Source: Erythrophleum ivorense (lineage: Eukaryota; Streptophyta; Magnoliopsida; Fabales; Fabaceae). Taken from it: a stretch of 64,000 nt of DNA. The stretch spans positions 1,684,001 through 1,748,000 of the forward strand of contig JAIUCV010000001.1 of the NCBI GenBank assembly GCA_026724425.1, read 5' to 3'. This document shows, in pieces, positions 23,533 to 36,200 of this stretch (positions are counted from its first letter, which is position 1; each line of letters starts with the position of its first letter). The notes beneath the pieces were generated by a model. That model made no database searches. It had not been told where the DNA came from and saw only the letters and a list, made by a program, of their open reading frames with translations. The position numbers and the translations under genes were made by a program.

Positions 23533-26500
23533 TTTTTAACACAAAATATGTTGCTCCACGTTTTATAATTTTTTTTAATATAATTGAGGTATGCAGAACC
23601 TATTTGCATCTCTTATTAATTTTTTTTTTCAATTATGCTTAAGGGATGCAGAGCTAATGGCTCCATGTCTCATTAATTTTTTTAAATTTTTATACAATAA
23701 AGCCCTGACCCTCGAGTTAGTGAAATATCACTAATCTAATTAATGATATTTTTGAAATTACTAAATGCAAAATGTAGTATTCCATACTCAGTATTTTTTA
23801 TATATATGATCCCACAAGCAGATTTCATAATTTTACTGCAATTTCTTTCATTATTCTAACTCCAACTTTCATATTTCACTTTGTGTGTTTCCTCCATTTA
23901 TTTTGTTCTATTTCTTTCATCTTCTTTCCTTTCCTACAATTTATTCTTGGTAATGAAACATTACAACAATATATTGTGGTAAGAATTAAATATATTTGTG
24001 ATTTTATATCATTTTTCTGCTTTTTAATATAACAAAGTTTATGTTGATAAATTACTCTGTTATAATTATTATTGACATAAATTGCGTGAGCCTATCTTAT
24101 TCAAGGATATATCTTATTAATAAAAAAATTTTGATTTTGAGTAATTACACTTACTTAATTGTTACTTACAAAGATTATGTAAATTTGTTTTGTTCAATTT
24201 GCTTTATACAAAGGTAAGCTTTTTTCATATTGTGGTAAATTTAAAGTGTAATTTTTTATATTATTAATTATTTATATAACTTTGTACATATATAAAATCT
24301 TAATATATGAAATATTAATGTGTTGTGTATAATAAGAAATTTAATTACTACATAATTATATGTTAAATATAAAGTGTTTTATATGTGTTTACACACAAAT
24401 GTTAAACTAGGATCTATAATGAGTATATTGAAGAAGATTATATGCATCTATACCAATGAAAAAAAAATTATAATAATGAAGGGGTAACATTCGTATGCAA
24501 CAAAAAAAACTATTATAAGTCGACTCTAACATTAGTCTCGAGCAATTAAAGATCATAATTGGAAAAAAGTTACAACTTGAGTCAATGTAATTTGTGTCTG
24601 AATTGGTATATCAATACCCATGGTCACTTAATGTAATTTAATACTTGTTGTGTACCTCAGAGGATAACTTAGATGTCCAAACGATGTCGCAAGAAAACTA
24701 GCACTTCTCAAACCAACTGGGGGCAACTAAAACTATCTGAGCACATCTCTACCAATGATGTTTACCTGAGTATTAAGGAGAACAATGTATGTGAACTATT
24801 GACAAATTTGTCTATAAATCAAATTGATAGTCCTAATGAATAGGTCTATTTATTTAACTCCTATTTAAGATATGTCCATCCATTGGAGCCTTAACCTTTC
24901 AGTACCTAACAAATGTCACTAGTAGACCACATACTCCAACCGAGTTCATCCACACTATTATTATCCAATACTAGCCCTTCAAGCCCTCAAGATGCACCAA
25001 AAAATATAATAGATGAGTATAAGGTTGAAGATGAATATTATGCTTCATCAAATACTAATGATTATGTGGATGATGATGTTGATGGTGATGATGCTGATAG
25101 GATCCAGCCAATCCATTAAACCAGTATTTTGATCTGGCATTTGCCTTCCTGTCATAGATTAACATCGACACTATGAATGAATTTGAGATGTTTGAGATAG
25201 AATAAGTAATTGATCTAAATGATGACTAGAAGATGTATATTAGCATGTGATTTCCTAATAAGCAGTCAATGAGCCATGCGGTGATAGTTTACTTAGTGCG
25301 CATGCACTACACATTCAAAGTGCACGAAGTATCAATGAAGTACATTGACTATTGGTTTTTGGAGTACAATTTTCAATGTAATTGACAAGTAAAAGCTTGC
25401 CAATTTAAGGGAGAAAATGTTTGGTCAATCACAAAGTACACGAGACTGTAAACATGTGTATTTTCCATGCTATTGCAGGATTACCCGAAAGCTAAACTCT
25501 AATATAATATCATCAAATATTGTGTCAACAGTAATAAAAAATCCCTTTGTTTCTATATGCGATGTCATTGAGAGAATACATAGTATCTTTGGATATATTA
25601 TGTCTTATAAAAAAAATATGGTTTGGTAAGCAATGAATAATCACAATCGCATATAAGAATTGGAATTGATCATATACCATTCTACCAAGATGGTTGTCTG
25701 CCATATAGTGACTTAAGGAAGAGGGCAAGTAGCGATATTCAAACTATGTTGCACACTTTAAGCAAATATCGAGATATACTTATCTCCTAACTTATTCCAC
25801 TGGCACCTGATATACCCAGACCATCAGAGCCATAAGTTAGACTAGGGAAGAGAAGCCATGAGTTCATCTCATCTAAAAATTAATGTTTAGTGGCAACATT
25901 AGTGAGGTTAATGCAAGTGTGCCATCATTGTCCTATATAACGGTCTCTATGCAGGCAAATTTTAGATGTGGTGGTCCTTCTTTTATTCTAGCATAGATAG
26001 GCAATGGAGGCGCTGGTTCTTTCTCTTTTCCACCATTTATAGATGTTTGAGATGCTGATCCATCTTCTTTGCACCTTTTTATTATATACTATCAATGCCT
26101 CCATCTCTCTATATAGAGTTATTATTCTTTACATTGATGGCATAGCTAATGCAATTTAGTGAGATACTACTCATATCATTATGTATAGATTTAGTTGTAT
26201 TTAGTGCTGAGTATACTAATACTTTTTTTAGACAATGGAAATTGTGTTACCAACCACAACAAGGCTTTTTCACCCCAAATCAATTGATCTCACTTGTTCA
26301 ATCCCCTTAATGAAACTTAAATTCTCAACTGATTCATAATTAGGTTAAAAGTGGATCATATAAAGAATAAGAAGAAGATGATGATGATGACAATGAGTAA
26401 GAAGACGAAAAGAAGAATGAAGAAGAAGAGAAAAAATAGCCAACAATGTCAACCATAACGAATCAAAAGATTGTCTCAATATGGAATAAGCAGTCATAAT

Positions 26501-27108
26501 GATTGATATTACTCCTTTTTTTTCATTCATTCGTTTTAATTGTTACATCTCTTTATTTTTACTTTTATATTATTCATTATATTTTTAAACTTATTTTGTA
26601 ATGTACTTGTTTTTCTTTATTGAGTCAATATCAATTTATATTATAATCAATTAATAAAATTATTAAAATATATATATTTTTAGTTACAATTTAATTTGAA
26701 TAAGTAATATTTATAAAAAATTTATTTAAAATTTAAAATAATTTAATTTACATAAATAACATTTCTAAAGCATTATATGAAATTAACTCTTTTATAAATA
26801 AAAAATAATAGATTTTTTGTACAAATTAAATTTTAAAAATTTATCAAAAATATTCAAATTAATTTACAAATACTAAAGTGTATAAATTATAAAATATATA
26901 TAAATATATTATTAAGAAAATAAAAAAGTTAAAAATTAAAGAGACGCAAAGCCTAAATATAATAAAAAAATAATATAGTGGAGTCCCTTAAATATAATAA
27001 TAAAATAAAATAATTAATGGAGGACATGGAGTCATTGATTTTGCATTTTAAAAAATAATTATATATATATTAAAATTTTATTATATATGTGTACGTGTGT
27101 GTTAAAAA
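23533..27108 (+). mobile_element. Mutator-like element (MULE) with broken MURA transposase
   Basis: Absent from unit A. The left end (TTTTTTTAACACA... TGGCTCCATGTCTCATTAATT...) and right end are imperfect inverted repeats of about 150-200 bases, as usual for MULEs. On the plus strand, 24.67-25.83 kb contains MURA pieces: an acidic N-terminal segment (DEYKVEDEYYASS, 24,913-25,119), a DBD-Tnp-Mut-like block (FPNKQSMSHAVIVYLVRMHY), then CRITRKLNSNIISS and SICDVIERIHSIFGYIMSYK. Stops interrupt it repeatedly and the catalytic DDE region was not recognised. It belongs to the same family as the MULE at the right edge of the window. Confidence 0.7.
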
Positions 27109-28128
27109 GCCGTACATTTTTTTTTTTTCTCTGAGCCTAGAAGTATATGAATTCCTTAATTCTATAACGTTCCGAGACTTTTATCATATCATTTACCTTC
27201 ATTGATTGCGAAGGATTTTCATCACTGAGAAAAGTTAAAGAAAGTTGATCGTTTAAAATTTGGTGCTTTCCTTTTAATGTCTTTTGGTGAAAAATTAGAA
27301 GATGAGCAATTAGGCATTTAAAGGAGGCTTTAAAATTTTATATTAAAAATACTATTACAATATTAATTATTGTTGCAGTGAATTTCTTAATTATATTTGG
27401 TCACGTTTTGTTGCATTTTTAATAATTATCGTTATTGCAATCACAATTTAAAAGTAATTTGGTACATTATCATTTTGTCAACCCTTATATTTTGGATGCA
27501 TGATAAGCAATATTCAGAATATTTGTGTTTAATATATTGTTATTTAAGATGTGTCTAATTCTGTTGAAGATGTCAAAAGGCATATAATAAGACAATTTTA
27601 GGTGATATTCATGACATTCAAATATTCTTAAAATCTCACATATTAGTATATTATACATCTTTTAACTTTGTTAATATTTATAAGATATCAGTTACATGTT
27701 TTTAATGGTAATTTTCAACATAAGAATCTTGAATATATTGTTTGATATTTTTATACCATAATAAGATACCAAAAATATAAGATTACAGCATAGCAGCGTA
27801 CTGCTCCTTAAAATCATGTATGCTAGCTTAACCAAAACTTCTGTTCTTTTCGTCTTGGAAAATAAAACGTGTTTTGGACTTTAAAAAAAAATTATGGCCT
27901 TTTATTTTTCTTGACAAAAAGTTTGATCAATTTTTTTTTCCATTTGAAGAATATACTGTTTTATAAATTCACATTAACAAATACTAACAGCTAAAAACTC
28001 TATTAAAAGAATACACAAATTAAATGCCAATTAGATTTTTCTATCTTAATACAATAATACTCATTACGTAATAAAATGTGGCGATGAAAATAAATCGGAC
28101 AATTCTAAAAGAAAGTATGGAGAATGAT
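27109..28128. other. Non-coding block of unit B
   Basis: Aligns with 14,980-15,850 of unit A at high identity; no gene recognised. Confidence 0.55.
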
Positions 28129-28455
28129 AAAAGAAAAAAATTGCATCTAAAAAACTATATCATATAAAATTTATAATTAAAAAATTGTAGAAATTAAAAT
28201 TATTTCTAAAGACCATCATTTCCATTAAATTTTAAAGAATTTATGATCATTTTTAAGAAATTTTAAAAGATTTACTATTAAATATAAGAAAGTTTAGCAC
28301 TTTCCTACATCTAATAATAAATTCTCTAAATTTAATAGTAAATCTCCTAAAATTTAATGGTAATAATAACCTTTAATGGTATTTCAATTTTTAAGGTCAT
28401 TTATTATAATTTTTTATATAATATGAGTCCCTAAATGTAATTTTCCTCTAATAAA
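28129..28455. mobile_element. AT-rich palindromic MITE, copy 1
   Basis: The arms CATATAAAATTTATAATTAA... and ...TTATTATAATTTTTTATATAATATGAG are inverted repeats. The whole 320 bp closely resembles 42604-42912, including CAC/TTTCCTACATCTAATAATAAAT in the middle. It is absent from unit A. Confidence 0.6.
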
Positions 28456-29266
28456 ATTCATCTGAGTGAGATTTAGTCACATCTAATATATATATATATA
28501 TATATAAGTTGAGCCTATGGTCATTATTTATTACTATAAATTATTATAGTTAACTTGTTCATAAGTTTTATTTTTTTTAGTTTTTTTCTTTTTTTTATAA
28601 AATTCTATTTACTTTCTCCTTTTTTAATTTAAATTAAATGTGGTGCCATATAATTAACATAAGTCCCATGTAATTATATAATACTCACATCTAGTAAATT
28701 GTAAAAGAAAAATATGCTCTAAAATGCATGATATATTTGAGATTATAAAGTGCATAATAGATCTCTTTCACTTCAAACTTTAATAAAGTAAGAGCAATTA
28801 CAATATATGAAAATCAATCCCTATATTTTTTTTCTATTAATCAATAGTAATTTATTTCTACTATATTAAATCCTATACTCTAGATGAGCCAAATCAATTG
28901 TAAGAATGTCGTTATCAAGAAAAAATCAAATATTAAATTTAGGTATAATTCTTTATATATTTATTATCAAATTTTTGAATTAAAATATAACAAGTATATA
29001 GTTTCTTAATAAAAATATGATAAGTATATGATTTAATTAAAAACTAGATAGTTAGTTATAAAAATCATACACTTTAAGATATTTCAAGGATGTTATTAAA
29101 TTTTTTTTGGTTTTCTCAAAATAATTTAAAAGTATTTATAACATTTTCAAGAATATTACATTTTGTGTTTGATTTAGTCACCATATTCTGAAAATTTTTC
29201 CATATTACTCTTGACATTTTTATTAAAAATTTAATAATTACTTATCCCAACATATATTTTTATTAA
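28456..29266. other. AT-rich spacer
   Basis: Contains an (AT)n run near 28,486-28,506 and otherwise unremarkable A/T-rich sequence; no gene recognised. Confidence 0.5.
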
Positions 29267-30640
29267 GAAAAGTAGCAGGAGTAAGAGTAGGAGCAGTAGC
29301 AGAATAGCAATAGTAATAGTAGTAAGAGGAGGAGGAGGAGGAGGAGAAGGGGGAAGAGTAGTAGTAGCAGCAGCAGTAGTAACAATAACAGTAGTAGTAG
29401 CAACAGTGACAATAATAGTAGTAGCAGTAGCAGTAGCAATAATAGGAAGAGGAGGAGGAGAAGTAATAGTAATAATAGGAGTAATAGTAGCAGTAGCAGT
29501 AATAATAAGAGTAACAATAGCAATAATAGGAGTAGTATTAATAGCAGTAGCAGCAGTAACAATAATATCAATAGCAATAGCAATAACGGTAGGAGTAGCA
29601 GTAACAACAATAACAGTAACATTAAGAGTAGTAGTAGGAGGAGGAAGAGTAGTAGTAGTTGCAATATCAGTAACAGTGGTAGCAATAGTAATAATAATAC
29701 CAATAGTAGCAACAACAGCAATAATAGTATGAATAGCAGCAGCAGCTGCTGGCAACAGCAGCAGTAGCAGTAATAGTAATAGGAAGAGGAGGAAGAGGAG
29801 TAATAGTAATAATAGGAGTAATAGTAGCAATAGCAGTAATAATAAGAGTAACAATAGCAGTAAGAGGAGTTGTGTTAATAGCAGTAGCAGCAGTAACAAT
29901 AATATCAATAGCAGTAGCAATAATGGTAAGAGTAGCAGTAACAGCAATAACAGTAACATTAGGAGTAGTAGTAATAGTTGCAATATCAGTAACAATAGTA
30001 GCAATAGTAATAATAATACCAGTAGTAGCAACAACAGCAATAACAATATGAATAGTAGCAGCAACAACAATAGCAATAATAGTAATAGGAAGAGGAGGAG
30101 GAGGAGTAACAGTAATAATAGGAGTAATAGTAGCAATAGCAGTAATAATAAGAGTAACAATAGCAGTAATAGGAGTAGTATTAATAGCAGTAACAGTAGT
30201 AACAATAATATCAATAGCAGTAGCAATAACGGTAGGAGTAGCAGTAACAACAATAACAATAACATTGGGAGTAGTAGGAGGAGGAGGAAGAGTAGTAGTT
30301 ACAATATCAGTAATAATAGTAGCAATAGTAATAATAATACCAATAGTAGCAACAACAACAACAACAACAACAGCAACAAGCAGCAGTAGTAGTAGTAGTA
30401 GTAGCAATAGCAGTAGCAGTAACAGTAGCAGTAGCAATAGTAGGAGTAAGAGTAAAAGGAGGATGAGGAGTAATAGTAGTAGTAGTAATAGCAATAGCAA
30501 TAGCAATAGTAATAGTAGTAATAGTAGTAGCAGCAACAATAGCAACAATAGCAATAGTCATAATAATATTAGTAGTAATAGTAATAACAGTAGCAATAAC
30601 TATAGCAACAATAACAATAGTAATAATAATGGTGTAATTT
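29267..30640. repeat. 1.4 kb compound trinucleotide array with higher-order repeats
   Basis: Almost the entire stretch is built of triplets AGT, AGC, AGG, AAT and AAC in irregular order. A longer pattern is superimposed: the marker GGTAGGAGTAGCAGTAACA occurs at 29588, 29925 (variant) and 30231, giving higher-order periods of about 337 and 306 bases; the neighbouring sequence is repeated along with it. The lack of stops in several frames follows from the restricted triplets. The long open frames (mostly poly-Leu/Ile on the minus strand) are not taken as genes. Confidence 0.9.
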
Positions 30641-31373
30641 GATGCAATATTAGCAATCAGTGATAATGGCGATGACAACATGTATGAAAGAGGAGTATGA
30701 GTGAAAGAGGGCTTTGAGTGTGAGATTTAGGATTTTAATTTTAACTTAATGAAAGATGAGTAATGTAATCTTGCAAAATGGCTAAAAAATCTCAAGAAAA
30801 TAAAAATACAATACTCCTCTCGGTGAGAACGAAAATATACAAATTGGTGCAAAAAATCTAACATTCTAAATTTTATATTTTATATTTAATTTGAACTCTC
30901 AATCATTTGATTATTTTAAATTTTATAATAAGTAATATTTTATATTATATGTTATTGTTAAAATATGATTAGCCAGCTAAGAGGTTGGGCTTTCTATATC
31001 TTTGCCTTTCTAAAATTATAAAATATGTTTGTTTACCAAACACTGTAAAACAAGGTGTGGCCAAGAACATGGAATTAGCGTTGCAAATCAATTACAAGGA
31101 ATGGAGGCATCAAAAGTTCCGAAATACTTTTCTTAATTAATTTAATGTAAAATTTTATGTTTTAGTTCTTATATTTTCACCAAATTTTGATTTCATCCTT
31201 ATTTTTAAAAATTTATAATTAAATCCCTACAATTTTAAAAATTTGTAATTAAATGTCTATAAATAAACTTTAATTGTACCTCTTAAAACCTTTTTGCCCA
31301 GACGGGCCTCCAATCAGCACACTCAAACTGCCTAGAGACTTATTTATTAATTTAATGAACAAATATGGTCACT
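30641..31373. other. Spacer between trinucleotide array and pararetrovirus fragment
   Basis: AT-rich with no recognised gene. Confidence 0.45.
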
Positions 31374-32256
31374 TCCGCTCCTATTAAAGAATATGATGAG
31401 TCTAATGTTGAACATGAAGATCATACTGCATATCAGCCATATCATACAACTTCACCTAACCATGCTCAAACCAAGCACGTCCTTCTACTAGACCATGATT
31501 TACATTTGATGATATTCCTCCTGAAAGTGGAGAGATAAATTGCATGAGTTTTCAACATGGATTGATATTTAAATGAGTCGTCCAGTAACTAATCTTCAAG
31601 AAGTCCTCATTAAGTTCACAACCAAATTTACAAGCACTCTCCGAGAATGGTTTTAAAGCCTAAGGGAGTGCAGACAATGCCTCTATATTAATGCTGCCAG
31701 TGCAAATGAACTCCTTGGTTTCCTTCATAAAGAATTCCTTAGAGATTTCTATCTTGTTGACAAACAGAAATGACAAGAATATTTCCATATGCATTGTTGT
31801 TCTCTGAAGAAAAAGGATCTTGATTTCTATTACCAAAGAATAGCGAAAAGATATTATCTCCTTAATAGATTTAATGATGTTAATTTCCATTATACATTCA
31901 TTGCCTCCTTACCAAAAAAACTTCAACTAGAACTTTTGCGAGCTATTTAGTTTTTCAGAAAAGATATGACAGATATATCTCTTGGAGAAATTTATTAGCT
32001 TACTATAACTACTCTGAAAAAATTATGTGAACAATATAAGATGTTTGATTCTATGGTGGATGGAAAATTGGCACTTCAAAATGTTTACAGAAAGCCTTAT
32101 TTACATATCAAATATAAAGACAAAACAAAATGCTCTTGTCCCATAAAGAAGAAATCACATTACAAGTAGGCTTACACTAAGCCTTATAGGAAGAAAAGGC
32201 ACAAAAAGCCAATTTGATTTTTTCGAAGGAGAATAATACAATATAAGAAATGGGAT

Positions 32257-32301
32257 TGCTATTACATTTGTGGAAAAAATGGTCATTTTGCCAAATAATG
32301 T
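32257..32301 (+). other. Pararetroviral CCHC-type zinc knuckle, broken
   Basis: Reads Cys-x3-Cys-Gly-Lys-Asn-Gly-His-Phe-Ala-Lys-stop-Cys. It is the RNA-binding knuckle at the end of the coat protein of caulimovirids, here with an in-frame TAA and one extra residue between the first two Cys. Confidence 0.65.
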
Positions 32302-32520
32302 CCTAAAAGAACAAAGAAAGAAGTGAAACTCCTTCACCAACTTCAAGATAGCATCCCTCTTCCTGATTACCAAGAATTTGAAGAACTTTTTTTAGAATAA
32401 GAAGATGTTGATGCTAGTACTATCTTTGCCCTACCAAGCTTATGAGTTTCTAATTTAGAATTCTCTGATTTAGACTATTTAGATGCGTATTATAACATAT
32501 ACATCCTTCATGGTTATTCT

Positions 32521-32904
32521 GTGCAACCTTGTAATCAAGCAAGTTCTAAAGAGCCACCAATGTTTTATGTCCATATGCAGGTTTTGAAGAGCAAGTATCA
32601 CAATCCTATATCAGTAATTGCCTATATGGATACTAGTGCTTCCAAAAGCCTCATGAATCTTGTAATGCTTCCTCTAAAAGCATGGACTACTCATTTTAAG
32701 TACTTTAGTGCTATTGATGGAAAAATATTTAAAGTTAATCTTATTACCAAGAAAAAGATTGGTATTCGAATTTTTTCCAATTGTATCATTTGTACCAAAA
32801 TACTTAGAAGTAGTCGCCCAGACAAAGATATTCTTATTGGCATCGATGTCTACTGTCAAGCAAGAAAACTCCATATTCTCCCTAAAGGACTTCAGTACAA
32901 GTAA
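32521..32904 (+). pseudogene. Pararetroviral aspartic protease remnant
   Basis: An open stretch of 127 codons with the active-site-like sequence YMDTSASKS at about 32,623-32,649. The canonical motif is Asp-Thr/Ser-Gly-Ala, so the catalytic Gly is replaced by Ser. Further on, DILIGIDVY resembles the second conserved block of retroviral-type proteases. It lies between the coat-protein knuckle and RT, as expected, but in a different frame from the RT piece downstream. Confidence 0.6.
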
Positions 32905-33239
32905 CAATTCAAGCCATACACTACTATTCCTAACTGTTTGAGTTTTCTCAAGTCCTTCCTGATTATGAAGATATTTGTGATCAATTTATGCAATACTGTC
33001 CAGAGACTCATGATCAATTCTCTCATTCTTCTCCATTCTAAAAAAATCAAGAATTCTTCATTTAGCTTCCCTTCAAAAGAAATGAAGATGTCAATCTCAC
33101 AAAAGTAACTCACCCTAGCATGAATCCTAATGATTTGCAACTAGTTAGAGAAGAATGTGCAACCCTACTTAAATAAGGCCTAATAGAGCCAACAGAGTCT
33201 GAATGGGTTTATTAAGCCTTTTATGTAGAAAAATGCTTA

Positions 33240-34370
33240 GAATAAAAGCGTGGCAAAAAAAGATTAGTCATTGACTATAAGCCTCTCAATATGTTTTTAT
33301 AAGATGATAAGTTCTCGTTGCCAAAGATCAATTCACAGCTTAGTCTATTAAAAGAAGCCAAAGTCTTCTCCAAATTTGATCTTAAAGCAGGCTTCTGGCA
33401 ATTAGGAATTGATGTAGCAGAGAGGTATAAAATTGCTTTTTGCATTCCTAATATTTAATACCAATGGACTATAATATCATTTGGTTTGAAGGTAGCCCTG
33501 TTCTTATTTCAAAAGGCCATGACTAAGATTTTTGAGTCCATTCTCCATAGTATTCTAATTTACATTGATGATATTCTGCTCTATTCCAAAAATGAAACAG
33601 ATCATAAAGAGCTATTCCAACAGTTTTTGGATCTCACAAAACAATATAAAATAATGCTCTCAGCCAAAAAAAGCCAATTGGGCTAAGCCCAAATAGAATT
33701 TCTTGGGATGCATATCTCCAATTAATATTACCAACCAGGCTCGCATATTGCACAGGAACTACTCACCTTTCCTTATGAGAACCTTTCGATAAAATAAATT
33801 TAATAATTCCTTGGCATTATTAACTTTATCCGAGACTTTATTTCAAAAGTGTCCAATCACACTAACCAGCTATCCAAGCTCCTCTGGAAATACCCCTTTT
33901 TTAAGGACCAGTATAGATAGCAGCAGTGCGACACCTCAAAAAGATCTTTCGAGTACCTTTACCTTTAAAGATTCTTGATAAGGGTAAACAGATACTCCAA
34001 ACAGATGCTGATGAAGAATTCTGGGGTGCACTCTTTTTTAAAGAGATTGATGGAAAGAAATACTATTATGGTCATGCTAGTGGATAATTCAAAAACTCTG
34101 AAAAGTATTATTATGTAATCTACAAAGAGATTCTTACAATAAAAAAGGGATCAAGAAATTCAACTTTCATTTATATCCACATGAATTTACTATGCAAATG
34201 GACAACTCCTCCTTCCCTAAGATTTTAAAGTTAAAAAAAAAAGTTCTACCAGATAAGTAATTGCTACATTAGAAAGACTAGTTTTCTCGCTATAAATTCA
34301 TAGTAGAACATATTAAAGGTCACAACAACATCCTTGCAGATTTCCTTTCCAAACTAAACCTTAAACCTAA
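33240..34370 (+). pseudogene. Pararetroviral reverse transcriptase and RNase H remnants
   Basis: RT blocks are visible in broken frames: RLVIDYKPLN, then FSKFDLKAGFWQLGID, then the catalytic YIDD at 33561-33572 within LIYIDDILLYS. RNase H-like blocks follow (LQTDADEEFWGAL near 34,000, and VEHIKGHNNILADFLSK near 34,307-34,357). Multiple stops separate them. The combination without integrase is typical of Caulimoviridae. Confidence 0.75.
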
Positions 34371-35561
34371 TCACCTCGTAAAGCCTATTCCTTTAATCCA
34401 TATGACTTACTCTATCCCTGGATGCACTGTCCATTATCCCTATCCTCAGCTTAAAAAGGACTTCCCTCCAAGAGAACAAAGACCAACCACTCTTAATGAA
34501 GTCCAACAACTTGCCTAGAAATCTCTGTTCTTTTATCTCTATCCGTACCTGAAAGATGCTCCTCCAAATACCATCCCTTCCTCTTTTAACCCAATACAAA
34601 CACCCTTCCTAATCCTATTAAGGATTCATACCCTATGATTAACGATACTCTTTGGCATCTTTGGACACTAATAGCCTTTTACTCAGGAGCTATTAAGTTC
34701 CCCCTTCTTTTAGTCTTTCAACACCTCACTACCTCTAAAAATAGAGACTCCAACCTCTGGACCCTTCTTGAATGGTTCTCACCACTACTTTGGTGGCACA
34801 ATGAGCTTCACATAATCATAATGCAGCATAACCTCTAGCAAAATCCTGAAGCAAACCAAAAAGTTTCCAGTATCTTCATCCTCCACCATCTATATTGGAT
34901 AAATAGACAGAATATGCTTCTTATTAGCAACCATGCTTATGAATGGAATGCGTTCCTCAACTAGCCAAAATAGTCATGTGATGCATTAAAGGTTTTAAAA
35001 TTATTTTTATGTGAAATTAATAATTATCAAGACAACAAGTTTATCTTCTACACTTCACTAGATCCTTATCTTGAAGAATTCATCCCTGGAGAACCTAAAC
35101 TCCCAGAATTGAATCTCCCTAACATTGAGGTATGAACTCTTGCTTAGATGGCCAACTTTCTCCTAAGAACCAATCCTCAAGCCCCAGGAGCTTCTATTTC
35201 AGGCACATCCTCACAACTACCTCAAGATATCCATGTGCAAGACTCATAGGATCCTTTTCCTCCTGATGAGCTTAATAAATTTGAAGAGTGGTTATCTTCT
35301 CACTTCGAAAAGTCAACAGTTGATGATCCTAATGCTACCGACACTGATGATGATTCGAATCTGTTGCCATCCCACCAGCCAATCAAGAAAGGATAAGGCT
35401 TATCCTTGCCAGCATGTCCTCTGTCTTCTTGTATAATTATTGTGTTTATTATTTTACATGTGAATTGCTTTTTAGTCTGTAAAAGTTATTTTATTAAAAG
35501 TGTGTCTGCTAGCATGTTTCTATTTTTGTAAAAGTTGTTTATTTGCATCTCAGAGCTTTGG

Positions 35562-35631
35562 CTATAAGTAGTGTAAGTCTCCTTGAAGACTACAGACTTT
35601 AAAGACTTTCACCACCAAAAGTTTGAATAAA
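35562..35631 (+). promoter_or_regulatory. Pararetroviral promoter TATA and poly-A signal
   Basis: CTATAAGTA at about 35562-35568 is followed by a pyrimidine/purine-patterned leader and AATAAA at 35626-35631. A TATA box followed within about 65 bases by a poly-A signal is the layout expected for the terminally redundant RNA of caulimovirids. Activity is not established. Confidence 0.5.
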
Positions 35632-35751
35632 CTCTAGTTTTTTCAATATCTTCTTTCTAAGGCTTTCATTTCTGAAATCTTTTATCAGTAAATCTCTTAT
35701 GATTATCTTGTTCAGCATAAGTATACTTTACACTTGCCTCTTATGAAGATT

Positions 35752-35766
35752 CTGTGTATCAGAAAG
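35752..35766 (+). other. Degenerate tRNA-Met primer site of the pararetrovirus
   Basis: TCTGTGTATCAGAAA retains GTATCAGA of the usual TGGTATCAGAGC minus-strand primer site. It lies 120 bases after the poly-A signal and 45 bases before the next ATG, the expected place. Confidence 0.45.
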
Positions 35767-36200
35767 TGTTAAGAAAAAATAATCTAAAAGAAAGTGATCT
35801 CCTTGTCCATGAATTCTTTGTTGAAAAGGTTTTCTAGTAAGATCAAAAGAATTATTGATCCTAATAAGCCAGCCCAAGAAGAAAGCCCAAAGGAAGAGAT
35901 GCTATTAGGGCAAACATACTTGGAAAGGCATAGAACCTATCCCGTGAAGGTTAAGGGATAAGTGTGAAGACATTTCCTTGGTTACTTTTGTTTAGATTGC
36001 GTTTCTATTATTACTCCAAAAGAGAGAAAGGAGATAGATCAGATCTGTCCACCTGTCCCTTTAGAGTATTTTTAGGAACGTTGTTCAAACCCTTGGATGA
36101 CACTTGAAATATGTCTCTCTGAAAAAGATCTTCTCAAATGGAAAGATCTTAAAAAAGAGATTTGGAAACGAATGATAGCCGATCTAAGATAAAATACAGA

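Larger units (their letters stand above)
31374..36200 (+). mobile_element. Endogenous pararetrovirus fragment (Caulimoviridae, petu/florendovirus-like), inactivated
   Basis: The plus strand carries, in order, a coat-protein-like region (31.4-32.3 kb), a zinc knuckle, an aspartic protease, reverse transcriptase, RNase H and a C-terminal region, then a promoter/leader and the beginning of another ORF (from about 35,812). No integrase or LTR is present; domain order plus a single promoter-leader marks it as a caulimovirid rather than an LTR element. The order is that of a linearised circular genome, cut so that only about 4.8 kb remains. More than ten in-frame stops and frame changes interrupt it, so it cannot encode a complete viral product. 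The left and right borders are approximate. It is absent from unit A of the duplication. Confidence 0.75.

Noticed and set aside
25525..25728. Minus-strand open frame inside the MULE
   Set aside because: Antisense to the recognisable MURA fragment on the plus strand.
29231..30554. Long minus-strand open frames (up to 344 codons) of mostly Leu and Ile, and plus-strand frames of Ser/Asn or Val/Ile
   Set aside because: They arise because the triplet array contains almost no stop triplets in those frames; there is no domain or natural composition.
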